A stretch of 10,041 nt of DNA from SVQP01 sp045660125 (GCA_045660125.1 JAZRDG010000135.1:1-10041); one strand, 5' to 3'. Shown: positions 1 through 6,754, counted from the stretch's first letter. Notes: a model not told the origin generated them from the letters alone. Made by a program: numbers and translations.

Positions 1-618
1 TAAGACCGCTTGGCCTCCGACTTGATACTTGTTCATTACCTCGACTACCGCACCCGGAACAAGGGCAGAAAAGTCTTTGCCTGCATAGAAGCGATTGCGA
101 ACCTCGGTGGAACTGATCTCGTCAAGGGGCGGAAGAATAACAAAGGAAGCTCTAAACTGATCGAGCAGCGGATTCTCGCAGAACATCGCATCCAGGTCGA
201 TGCCGTATCTCTCAAATACAACAAAGCGGAATTTGCCGACGTATTCCTCACCATGGCTGGATTTAAGGAGTGTATGTACCTTATCTGCTCCCTGAATCTC
301 GTAGATCTCGGCGTCGGGATATTGCTTCTGGATCTTACAGAGTGTCTTAAAGCGGCTGGGATTGATGCCACCGAGCTCAAAGCCCCAGAACTCAAGATTG
401 GGCTCAGAGGCGCAAATGTTCTCGATGATCGCCTTTCTCTCGTCCTCAGAGAGGTAGAACGGGTCATCAATCTTGACCGTCTTTCTCTTGAGATACTGAC
501 CGTTGGTAGCAACGAATAAGCCTTTATCTGCACCGATTGCCTCAACTGCGGTTTTGAGCGCATCTACGTGCGCGTTTGTCATGGGGTTGAAGCTTCCAAA
601 TAATACTGCTATCTTCAT
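1..618 (-). CDS. nadD: NadD-like nicotinate-nucleotide adenylyltransferase, partial (3' end outside window)
   Basis: Nucleotidyltransferase of the NadD/CoaD superfamily, most likely joining nicotinate mononucleotide and ATP to give deamido-NAD in cytoplasmic NAD synthesis. Read on the minus strand from ATG 618-616, 206 codons are open to the window edge with no stop, so the C-terminus is missing. The N-terminal nucleotide-binding motif is GSFNPMTNAH (residues 8-17), a form of the (H/T)xGH signature with Thr14 and Ala16 replacing the more usual H and G. A GAD motif (about residue 130) and ISSTEVR (168-174) match the NadD pattern, where ISSTxIR is typical near the C-terminus. The start is supported by AAAGGAG eight bases upstream and by a near-consensus -10 box at 654-659. 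At over 206 residues it is too long for CoaD (about 160). Substrate is inferred from family; another member of the superfamily is possible. Confidence 0.75.
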   Translation of the reverse strand, partial: MKIAVLFGSFNPMTNAHVDALKTAVEAIGADKGLFVATNGQYLKRKTVKIDDPFYLSEDERKAIIENICASEPNLEFWGFELGGINPSRFKTLCKIQKQYPDAEIYEIQGADKVHTLLKSSHGEEYVGKFRFVVFERYGIDLDAMFCENPLLDQFRASFVILPPLDEISSTEVRNRFYAGKDFSALVPGAVVEVMNKYQVGGQAVL

Positions 619-653
619 GTGTGTCTCTCCTTTGAGTTGTTTTATTTGACTAT

Positions 654-684
654 ATTATAACATGGTACCATCTCATTTTGTCGG
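654..684 (-). promoter_or_regulatory. Candidate promoter of the NadD-like gene
   Basis: On the minus strand a perfect TATAAT lies at 659-654. The -35 is weak: GACAAA at 682-677 with 17-bp spacing, or CCGACA at 684-679 with 19 bp. The start codon is about 35 bases downstream with a good ribosome binding site, giving a short leader. Confidence 0.5.
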
Positions 685-1004
685 TATAAAATCAACATTT
701 TAATTTGTAATGTTATATTTGCTTGAGCAATAGCATGTCCATAGGGAGGTGACTGACCACGAAGCTCCAAAACCTCCACAGGCGCCACGAAGATTTTTGG
801 CGCACACTTTATAGCACAACGGACTAAAGCGCGACACGCGCGAACGTGGAGCTCAATACGAAACCTAAAACACATGAGAGTAATGTGCCTAGCAAGATGT
901 CTTATGCTGCCAAGTAAAAGTTATAATTGAACCACTGTACGAACAGGTTCTCCATTCAAAAATTGAAGTTCTACAGGCCTCATATTCTCCGAAAATTCCC
1001 ACTA
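660..1004. other. Intergenic stretch with no supported gene
   Basis: I find no convincing gene here. A 77-codon minus-strand frame (875-642) has no ribosome binding site, is rich in Arg and Cys, and runs through the promoter of the NadD-like gene. A 20-codon minus frame starting at ATG 983 has GGAG only three bases upstream and ends at 921. The only local structure I noted is a small inverted repeat, GCGCCA (782-787) with TGGCGC (798-803). Confidence 0.5.
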
Positions 1005-1052
1005 TAAAAAATACACACACCGAACCCAAGATTTGTCCTGGATTCGGTGTAT
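1005..1052 (-). terminator. Strong intrinsic terminator of the candidate small RNA
   Basis: On the minus strand, arms 1052-1037 and 1030-1015 form a 16-bp stem (two or three G-U wobbles) around a 6-nt loop ACAAAT (1036-1031). A run of six T follows at 1011-1006. On the plus strand no T-run follows the stem, so the direction is clear. Confidence 0.88.
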
Positions 1053-1186
1053 ACAGAAAATATTATTTATATCGTTTTTTCGCCATCGGCTTGATGTAAT
1101 TCTTATGCATATCTCCCTAAAGAAAATGGCGGGGAACATCCCTGCCGTAGGTGGACCCGGGTCTTGCGACCAGCCCGTTTTCCTTG
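1006..1186 (-). ncRNA. Candidate stand-alone small RNA, about 180 nt, family not recognised
   Basis: A discrete minus-strand transcription unit. The promoter TTGCAT-17 bp-TATAAT (1220-1192) predicts a start near 1185, and a 16-bp terminator ends it near 1006. No credible reading frame with a ribosome binding site lies inside. The 5' half is GC-rich and structured: a GGTC/GACC stem capped by a GCAA tetraloop (1171-1160), then a hairpin GGC-GGGA/TCCC-GCC (1146-1128). The 3' half before the terminator is AT-rich. Size and own promoter resemble 6S RNA or another clostridial housekeeping or regulatory RNA, but I recognise no family signature (not SRP RNA, tmRNA, RNase P or a riboswitch I know). 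The next gene on this strand starts nearly 400 bases after the terminator, with its own promoter, so a cis-leader role is unlikely. Confidence 0.6.
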
Positions 1187-1191
1187 CTTGC

Positions 1192-1220
1192 ATTATATCA
1201 TATTTTTCTGAAAAATGCAA
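1192..1220 (-). promoter_or_regulatory. Promoter of the candidate small RNA
   Basis: Minus strand: -35 TTGCAT at 1220-1215, 17-bp spacer, -10 TATAAT at 1197-1192. This is a near-consensus vegetative promoter. The -35 lies inside the distal arm of the upstream SASP terminator hairpin. Confidence 0.75.
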
Positions 1221-1262
1221 CCCCTTTTATAAAATTTATTATTTTATTTCAAAGGGGTTGCA
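1211..1262 (-). terminator. Large hairpin, probable terminator of the SASP gene
   Basis: Perfect 12-bp inverted repeat TGCAACCCCTTT (1216-1227) and AAAGGGGTTGCA (1251-1262), with a second nested 7-bp repeat ATAAAAT/ATTTTAT (1229-1235, 1241-1247) around a 5-nt loop. On the minus strand the stem is followed by TTTTT (1215-1211), as in an intrinsic terminator; on the plus strand no T-run follows. It lies about 107 bases past the SASP stop codon. Confidence 0.7.
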
Positions 1263-1368
1263 CTCACTTATAGTATATGCTGCAATACTCTATTTGATCC
1301 CGGTTCATTTTGACAAACCAACCGTAAGGATCAAGCTGTTAATCTTCCCTTTCATCTGCGAATACTCT

Positions 1369-1623
1369 TTATGCCGTAAGGAAAAACGCGTATGTATGGC
1401 TCACCTTATGTTTGCCGGAAATACGGCTGGGACGCTCGAATTTTAAAGTTCGTACGGGTCGCATATTCTTAACCATCTGGCCGCCGATGGAGCCTGCCTG
1501 AGCTGCGGTCAGCTGACCGTTGTAGCCCTGGTTCAGGGTAACGCCTACTTCATTTGCTGCCTGCATCTTGAACTGCTCAAGTGCCTGCTTTGCTTCGGGA
1601 ACAAGTGTCTTGTTGCTTGCCAT
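1369..1623 (-). CDS. Alpha/beta-type small acid-soluble spore protein (SASP) with aberrant C-terminus
   Basis: Alpha/beta SASPs coat and protect DNA in the dormant spore and are degraded by the GPR protease at germination. This 84-residue protein has the family N-terminus: LVPEAKQALEQFK (7-19) forms the first helix, followed by NEVGV, YNG and GSIGGQMVK (45-52), which opens the second DNA-binding helix. After Met54 the family normally continues as an amphipathic helix of about 10 residues and stops. Here it continues as a 30-residue basic tail beginning RPVRTLKFERPSR and ending AFFLTA, with no resemblance to the family. Residue 21 is Gln (codon CAG) where the GPR-scissile Glu is expected. Start ATG 1623 has AAGGAG nine bases upstream. 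I saw no clear forespore sigma-G promoter. Family call is sure; whether the tail is functional or comes from sequence replacement is unknown. Confidence 0.85.
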   Translation of the reverse strand: MASNKTLVPEAKQALEQFKMQAANEVGVTLNQGYNGQLTAAQAGSIGGQMVKNMRPVRTLKFERPSRISGKHKVSHTYAFFLTA

Positions 1624-1773
1624 AACTAAATTCTCCTTGTCAAGGGTCGGACGAGCGGTGCTTCCCCTCTCCGCCCTTTGCTTTTTTCAAAATCATCTAT
1701 GCTCAATTGAGTCCGCAATCTCTTGCGTGCTCTGCTATTATTTTGAACGCCGATGCAGGATTTATGAATGGCA

Positions 1774-1790
1774 ATTTTTTATTAAAAAAT
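1774..1790 (-). repeat. AT-only inverted repeat at the end of the rhamnosidase gene
   Basis: ATTTTTT (1774-1780) and AAAAAAT (1784-1790) form a 7-bp A/T stem with a 3-nt loop overlapping the stop codon. It is too weak to be a convincing terminator. No GC-rich terminator follows the operon before the SASP gene, so read-through towards the spore gene is possible. Confidence 0.3.
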
Positions 1791-4012
1791 CAAAGCTTGC
1801 AGGTATATCTCGCGGCAGTTTCGGTCTGCGCGTACGTGCTGCCGTCGGGCAGGATGATCTCGCAGGGGATGCTCACGTTCTCGGGCAGCGTGACGTCCAG
1901 CGTCAGCGTGCCGTCAGTCTTTTCCCATGCGACCGAGACGGTGCCGTGCGGCGTGGGCACGGTTCCCTTTGCCCACGTCAGGTCGTATGCGTCAACGTGC
2001 GGTCTTACGCGCACCGAGGCATAGCCGTCAGCGGTGGGATACACACCCAGCACCATTGCGGAGAATTCATAGATGGGCGCGGAGCTCCAGCCGTGGCATT
2101 CGCTTCTGGGCGAGTCGGGATTTTCGCACCAAGTCGTGCAATGCCAGTCAAGCATGGTCTCCCAGCCCTGCAGCTGACGCTTGGCGTACGCATCGTAGCG
2201 TCCTGCCATTTCCAGCGCACGGAACATATAGTGGCTCATGGAGAAGGAGCAGACCGCCACAGACACGTGACCGTCAAAGGTGCGGTCGATCAGCTCGCCT
2301 GCCTCATCGCCGCTCACCGCTCCCGACAGAATTGCCCAAAGCGTGGTATGCTGGCTGTATTCCTTGGTGCTCGGCGTATTGCGGTAAAGTCCGATTTCCT
2401 TGTCGTAGCAATGCTTTTGCACGTTACCGATCATGACCTCGGCTCTTTCTCTGTAATCACTTGCAAGTCCGGGTCTGCCGACAGCCTCGCAGATCTCTGC
2501 CGCTGCCTTGAGTGCTGCCGCGTACATAAACGAGGTCACAGTCAAGGGCTCGGTAAATCCGCCGTTCGGCACGCCCACGTGCCAGCCGGGCACCCAGTCC
2601 ACAAAATGCCAATAGGGCGTGACACCGATCAAGCCCTGCTCGGTCATATAGGTCGCAAAGCCCTCCAGCGCGCGATCCACCGTGCCGCTCATAGCGCGCA
2701 CGCTTGCCCTTGCGGTATCATCCGCGCCGCAATAGCGCAGATAATCGCGCAGCATCAGTATCCAGAACAGCGTAAAATCGGGAATGATCTGCACCATGAC
2801 AGAGGGATAGTTTGCCTGCAGCATGCCGTCCGCCATTTGCGAATGCGCAAAGTCGGTCAGAGACTTGATGGGCATGCGGCCGTCCGCGCTCATGCGCAGG
2901 GTAAACAGCATCTCAAGCGCACTGTCCATGTCGTATTGCTGCTGCTCGTAATACGGGCAGTCCACGTACATCTCGTGCATGCAGCAAAGCACGGTATTGC
3001 GGCTGATCTCCCACATGGTGTTGTATCTGGGATTGGAGCAGGTAAAGATGCCTGCCTTATCAAGCGGATAGTGATAAAACGCGTAATCAAACGCGCCAAG
3101 CGCGAAATCGGGGTCCTCAAACTCCACGCGCGCAAAGCGGAAGGAGCGATACCAGAACGGTGCAAAGGTCTGCTCTTCCCCGGTTGCCACCAGCGTATCA
3201 AACACGCCGTGCAGCTCAGCCGTGGGATCGGTATAGGCGTCTCTTTGGCTCTTGTAGCGGTTTCCGTTGCCGTCCGCTACGTTATAGCACTCGGCAAAGA
3301 TCACGCGCACGCGCGTGCCCACCTTTGCCTTGAAGCTAAGGCGCACCTTGGCGGTGGTATAATTGATTGCGTCAAACTCGACAAAGCCCTCACCGCGGCG
3401 CACCTCACGCATGGGTGCGTACGCATTGGTCTGCATGGCAGGAATGGGTCGAGGCGACATGATATAGCGCTCGCCAAGACCGAACAGATTATAGCAGCCC
3501 TTATCCAGCTGCGGCTCGTATGCCTGCATGAGCGCAACGGGCGTTTGCACGCTCGCACCCTGCCACTGCTCAAAGGGCGGGATGGAGGTATGTACCCCCG
3601 GCATATTGGAAAAGGCGCAGGCATCCTCACGCGCGCAAGCCCAGCTTGCATCCGTGCCAAGGGACGTGCATACACCGTCCGCCTCGATCACGCCGTCCAT
3701 CCAGAACGCGGGGCGCGAGCTGCGGAACACCGAGATAAAATATCCCTCGGTCACGTAGAGCACCTTGGCAAGCAGCGTATTTCTACCCTTTTTGAGATAG
3801 GGCGTCAGATCCTCGCTCTCATAATAGGTCACGAAAGAAGAGCCCTGACAAGGACCTTCCGAGACAAGGTGACCGTTGAGATACAGCGCATAGCGCGTAT
3901 CTCCGCAGCAGCGCACCTTGAGCGACGCGCCTGCGGGAGCTTCAAATTCCTTTGTGAAATAATAGAAATGCGGTGTTGTGGGGTGGTCGTCCGCCATGAT
4001 CCAAAAGCTCAT
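1790..4012 (-). CDS. GH78 family alpha-L-rhamnosidase, cytoplasmic
   Basis: Glycoside hydrolase that releases terminal alpha-L-rhamnose from rhamnosides or oligosaccharides by inversion. The 740-residue protein has no signal peptide, so it should act in the cytoplasm. N-terminal beta-sandwich modules span roughly 1-320 (LNGHLVSEGPCQG at 45-57 is typical). An (alpha/alpha)6 catalytic domain spans about 320-655, and a C-terminal beta domain follows (RVRPHVD, 668-674, then a DGTLTLDV-type strand). The acidic catalytic cluster is DCPYYEQQQYDMD (351-363), with D351, E356 and D363 spaced as in characterised Bacillus RhaB. WHFVDW (468-473), WCE (628-630) and ECHGWSSAP (638-646) mark the far side of the active site. 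ATG 4012 has AAAAGGAG seven bases upstream and lies 19 bases after the DHHW stop, so it is the last gene of the operon. The family is clear; the exact substrate is not. Confidence 0.92.
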   Translation of the reverse strand: MSFWIMADDHPTTPHFYYFTKEFEAPAGASLKVRCCGDTRYALYLNGHLVSEGPCQGSSFVTYYESEDLTPYLKKGRNTLLAKVLYVTEGYFISVFRSSRPAFWMDGVIEADGVCTSLGTDASWACAREDACAFSNMPGVHTSIPPFEQWQGASVQTPVALMQAYEPQLDKGCYNLFGLGERYIMSPRPIPAMQTNAYAPMREVRRGEGFVEFDAINYTTAKVRLSFKAKVGTRVRVIFAECYNVADGNGNRYKSQRDAYTDPTAELHGVFDTLVATGEEQTFAPFWYRSFRFARVEFEDPDFALGAFDYAFYHYPLDKAGIFTCSNPRYNTMWEISRNTVLCCMHEMYVDCPYYEQQQYDMDSALEMLFTLRMSADGRMPIKSLTDFAHSQMADGMLQANYPSVMVQIIPDFTLFWILMLRDYLRYCGADDTARASVRAMSGTVDRALEGFATYMTEQGLIGVTPYWHFVDWVPGWHVGVPNGGFTEPLTVTSFMYAAALKAAAEICEAVGRPGLASDYRERAEVMIGNVQKHCYDKEIGLYRNTPSTKEYSQHTTLWAILSGAVSGDEAGELIDRTFDGHVSVAVCSFSMSHYMFRALEMAGRYDAYAKRQLQGWETMLDWHCTTWCENPDSPRSECHGWSSAPIYEFSAMVLGVYPTADGYASVRVRPHVDAYDLTWAKGTVPTPHGTVSVAWEKTDGTLTLDVTLPENVSIPCEIILPDGSTYAQTETAARYTCKL

Positions 4013-4031
4013 AATCTTCTCCTTTTGGGAT

Positions 4032-5228
4032 TTATTTTTGATAGGTCAGCGAGGAAAGTGCGCTATTTTCTATGATGTTTTCCGCGTTATACACGATCAG
4101 CACGCCATCGCAGCCGTACTGCTCCACATACTCTGCAAGCGGCTTGACACCGCCTACCGAAAGATTGACCACAACAAGATCGTAGTGCTGCGCCAAAAAC
4201 GGCACCATGCTGTTAAAGAAGGAGTCCTTGAGCACAAGCAGGGTCGGACGCGTCTGGCCTGAATTCTTGGTCACGGTCAGAATGCCGTGCGTGCCGTCAA
4301 GGAATACGGAATACTTATCCTTCTTGGCAAGATAGTCGCGGTTATAAAAGCCCTCGAAGGTCAAGCCGGTATCGGGATCGGTCACCGTATAGCCGTCCTC
4401 GCCGTCGAAATGCCAGATTTCCAAAGCATCGGGCGCGACAAACTTAAAGCCCGCGCGCGACCACGTCGTGCCGTAAAAATCCTCTATCGTTTCGGGTGTA
4501 AAATTGCTTTTGGGAAGGATCTCCTGCTCCCTGCCCCACTCGGTCATAAGGGCACTGTAAGCAAGATATGCGCCATCGGTCGTCCAATGGTGGTCGGTGC
4601 GATAGTACACGTACTTGCCCTCGGCAGTAGCGTTTTGCATGACCTCTCGCAGGTCAATATAGTTGACGCTCTCGTCAAGCCCTGCGTCAATATCCGCCCA
4701 CAAGGCGTTTGCCGCATCCGTGGGATAGCTTGTCTGCGCACCGTACACGTCCAGCGTTCTGGGCGGAATGATCACGGTCAGCGGCAGCTCCTGCGCGGCA
4801 AGATCGGCACTGAGTTTACTCAGCGCATCGGTCTGCGCGGCAATGCTGTCCTTGGAGTAATAGTCGGTATCGTACACGCGGGTCAGTCTGTCCACGTAAG
4901 CGTCAAACCAGCGCACGGCAAGCACGCCGTCCTTGCCTAAAGCTACGCCGTTGTTGCCGCCTTTTCCAAGCGCCAGCTCGGCAATGCCCTTGATGCCCAC
5001 CAGCGCGTCACGCGCGGGAAACTGGTCGGCAAAATACTCGTTCATGTCCGAGCCGAACTTGCCGTCCTTGAGCGAATCCCAGGTCAACTTGGGAAAGGTC
5101 TGCAGGCTGCGGTTTTCCTGTTCGGAAAAATCGTTGTCCGGCAGCACAACGAACAGCAAAAGCCCGACAAGCAGAGGCAGCACGAACAGCACAACAGTCA
5201 GTATATGAATGATCTTTTGATTTTTCAT
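4032..5228 (-). CDS. DHHW/AlgX-like membrane-anchored protein, partner of the MBOAT acyltransferase
   Basis: 398 residues. A single hydrophobic segment (about 6-30) anchors an outer domain. FSEQENRSLQTFP (34-46), the YRTDHHWTTDGAY stretch (209-221, DHHW at 212-215) and LKDSFFNSMVPFL (333-345) are hallmarks of the DHHW family. That family belongs to the SGNH-hydrolase-like AlgJ/AlgX/DltD group, which passes acyl groups from an MBOAT protein to an extracellular polymer. D212, H213 and S336 are candidate catalytic residues by analogy. The frame is open 35 codons further upstream, but ATG 5228 is chosen because GAGGAGGT sits just before it, the TM segment then begins at the N-terminus, and the longer form would overlap the MBOAT gene. 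The MBOAT stop is 10 bases away and the rhamnosidase start 19 bases after its stop, so the three are surely co-transcribed. The acyl acceptor is not shown by the sequence. Confidence 0.9.
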   Translation of the reverse strand: MKNQKIIHILTVVLFVLPLLVGLLLFVVLPDNDFSEQENRSLQTFPKLTWDSLKDGKFGSDMNEYFADQFPARDALVGIKGIAELALGKGGNNGVALGKDGVLAVRWFDAYVDRLTRVYDTDYYSKDSIAAQTDALSKLSADLAAQELPLTVIIPPRTLDVYGAQTSYPTDAANALWADIDAGLDESVNYIDLREVMQNATAEGKYVYYRTDHHWTTDGAYLAYSALMTEWGREQEILPKSNFTPETIEDFYGTTWSRAGFKFVAPDALEIWHFDGEDGYTVTDPDTGLTFEGFYNRDYLAKKDKYSVFLDGTHGILTVTKNSGQTRPTLLVLKDSFFNSMVPFLAQHYDLVVVNLSVGGVKPLAEYVEQYGCDGVLIVYNAENIIENSALSSLTYQK

Positions 5229-5238
5229 GCTTACCTCC

Positions 5239-6651
5239 TCAGAAAATATAGTAAAGGAACGGGCTGAAGGTGGAGTCCACCAGATACGCCGTGCAAAGCA
5301 CCACGACAATGGCGCAAAGCGCAGGCACGGCAATGGCTACGGCAGGCTTTTCCCTGCATTTATCAAACAGCTTTTTGGGCAGCGGTGTCACGCCTACAAA
5401 GCACACGATCAAGAGCGGCAGATAGCGCAGCGCCTCGTACAGCACCACAGGGCTTGCAAAGCCGACCGTGCCCGCACCGAACATGCCCGTAAAGATGGTC
5501 CAGCCCTCGGACAGGTTGGGGAATGCGAAAATGATCCAGCCGATGCCGATCAAAAGCAGCGCATACGCGTGCGAGATCGCGCGCGGCAGTTTTTCAAGCA
5601 CTTTGAGCAAGAACGCCTTTTCAATGACCAGAATGACCAGGAAATACGCGCCCCACAAAACGAAATTCCAGGAAGCACCGTGCCAAAGACCCGTCAGCAG
5701 CCAAACGGCAGCGAGGTTGAGATACTGGCGCGCCTTTCCCTTTCGGTTGCCGCCAAGCGGAATATACACGTACTCGCGAAACCACGTGGAAAGCGTGATA
5801 TGCCAGCGACGCCAGAACTCGGTAATGCTTTTGGAAATATAGGGGTAATTGAAGTTTTCGGGGAATTTGAAGCCGAACATCATGCCAAGACCAATTGCCA
5901 TGTCGGAGTAACCCGAAAAGTCGTAGTAGATGTGCAGCGTGTAGCAAATGACCGTCATCCACGCGCCAAGCGCGGTATGCTCAAAGCCCGCAGCAGCCGA
6001 GAAATAGCGGAATGCAGCAGCCGCACCGTCACCCAGCAGCACCTTTTTGGCAAGACCTGCGCAAAAGCGGCGCACGCCTGCGGCAAAATCCGCCAAGCTC
6101 TCGCGGCGACCGATCAGCTGATCGTCCACGTCGCGGTATCGCACGATAGGACCTGCGATCAGCTGCGGAAACAGCGTCACGTACGTGCCAAAGGCGATAT
6201 AATTCTTCTGCACCTCGGTCTCGCGGCGGTACAAATCAATGGTGTAGGACATGATCTGGAAGGTGTAGAACGAGATACCGATGGGCAGCGAGAGTCCCTC
6301 GATCGGGCGCGCGATGCCGGACAAAAACGGGATCAGCGCAAGCGTCTCCATGGTGAAATTGAAGTACTTGAAAAACAAGAGAAACGACAGGTTGAGCGCC
6401 AGCGAGATGATCATTGCCGCCTTGCATTTCCCGGGTGCGGTATGGCGGTATTTTTCAATGAAAAAGCCGCCTGCGTAGGCAACCGTGATGGATGCCAGCA
6501 TCAGCGCAATATAGATCGGCTCTCCCCAGCCGTAAAACAGCATGCTGACGGCAAACAGCACGATATTGCGCCCCTTGCGCGGCACGAGATAATATATTGC
6601 CAGCGTCAGCGGCAGATATGCAAACAAAAAAATCAGCGATGAAAAGACCAC
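5239..6651 (-). CDS. AlgI/DltB-type MBOAT O-acyltransferase
   Basis: Polytopic membrane protein of 470 residues that moves an acyl group, normally acetyl, from a cytoplasmic donor across the membrane for O-acylation of an exported polysaccharide or wall polymer. The family core is intact: LPIGISFYTFQ (122-132), YYDFSGYSDMAIGLG (242-256), EFWRRWHITLSTWFREYVYIPLGG (278-301, quoted here only to mark the motif; H284 key) and GLWHGASWNF (321-330) with the conserved histidine H324. About ten hydrophobic segments are visible, and the length is normal for AlgI-like proteins. The start is GTG 6651-6649, giving MVFSSLIF; AAGGAG lies six bases upstream and no better ATG precedes the first membrane segment. 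It is the first gene of an operon with the DHHW partner (10-base gap) and a rhamnosidase, expressed from the consensus promoter at 6726-6754. The family is certain; acetyl as donor is inferred. Confidence 0.95.
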   Translation of the reverse strand: MVFSSLIFLFAYLPLTLAIYYLVPRKGRNIVLFAVSMLFYGWGEPIYIALMLASITVAYAGGFFIEKYRHTAPGKCKAAMIISLALNLSFLLFFKYFNFTMETLALIPFLSGIARPIEGLSLPIGISFYTFQIMSYTIDLYRRETEVQKNYIAFGTYVTLFPQLIAGPIVRYRDVDDQLIGRRESLADFAAGVRRFCAGLAKKVLLGDGAAAAFRYFSAAAGFEHTALGAWMTVICYTLHIYYDFSGYSDMAIGLGMMFGFKFPENFNYPYISKSITEFWRRWHITLSTWFREYVYIPLGGNRKGKARQYLNLAAVWLLTGLWHGASWNFVLWGAYFLVILVIEKAFLLKVLEKLPRAISHAYALLLIGIGWIIFAFPNLSEGWTIFTGMFGAGTVGFASPVVLYEALRYLPLLIVCFVGVTPLPKKLFDKCREKPAVAIAVPALCAIVVVLCTAYLVDSTFSPFLYYIF

Positions 6652-6684
6652 GGCAAGCTCCTTGATTTTGATCTATCTTTTTAT

Positions 6685-6712
6685 GGTTTCCGAGGAAACC
6701 GAAGAATATTCT
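6685..6712 (-). promoter_or_regulatory. Two palindromes in the leader of the MBOAT operon
   Basis: GGTTTCC-GA-GGAAACC (6685-6700) is a 7-bp perfect stem, and AGAATATTCT (6703-6712) is a 10-bp palindrome. Both lie just downstream of the predicted start of transcription (about 6719) and upstream of the ribosome binding site. They could be an operator or a 5'-stabilising hairpin; no T-run follows, so not a terminator. Confidence 0.4.
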
Positions 6713-6725
6713 AAAGTATAAATAT

Positions 6726-6754
6726 ATTATAAAGTATTGCCGTAGTTTTGTCAA
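6726..6754 (-). promoter_or_regulatory. Consensus promoter of the MBOAT-DHHW-rhamnosidase operon
   Basis: Minus strand: TTGACA at 6754-6749, exactly 17 bp, TATAAT at 6731-6726. Both boxes match the vegetative sigma consensus perfectly, predicting strong basal transcription with a leader of about 68 bases. Confidence 0.88.

Noticed and set aside
642..875. 77-codon minus-strand open frame
   Set aside because: No ribosome binding site, Arg/Cys-rich composition, overlaps the promoter of the NadD-like gene.
921..983. 20-codon minus-strand frame beginning MRPVELQF
   Set aside because: GGAG only three bases before the ATG and too short to support; kept only as a sequence similarity to the SASP tail.
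1282..1353. Short minus-strand frame just after the SASP gene reading DPYGWFVKMNRDQIEY
   Set aside because: Looks protein-like but is only 24 codons between stops without a ribosome binding site; could be a gene remnant, not supportable.
1033..1446. 137-codon plus-strand open frame
   Set aside because: Runs through two hairpins, a promoter and the antisense of the SASP; no ribosome binding site and no recognisable product.
1568..4075. 835-codon plus-strand open frame
   Set aside because: Exactly antisense to the GH78 gene; low-complexity, His/Arg-rich translation with no domain; produced by the codon bias of the real gene.
5229..5333. 35-codon N-terminal extension of the DHHW protein
   Set aside because: It would overlap the MBOAT gene, has no ribosome binding site, and would bury the N-terminal membrane anchor; ATG 5228 has a strong GAGGAGGT.
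5227..6642. 471-codon plus-strand open frame
   Set aside because: Antisense shadow of the MBOAT gene, whose motifs are unmistakable on the other strand.
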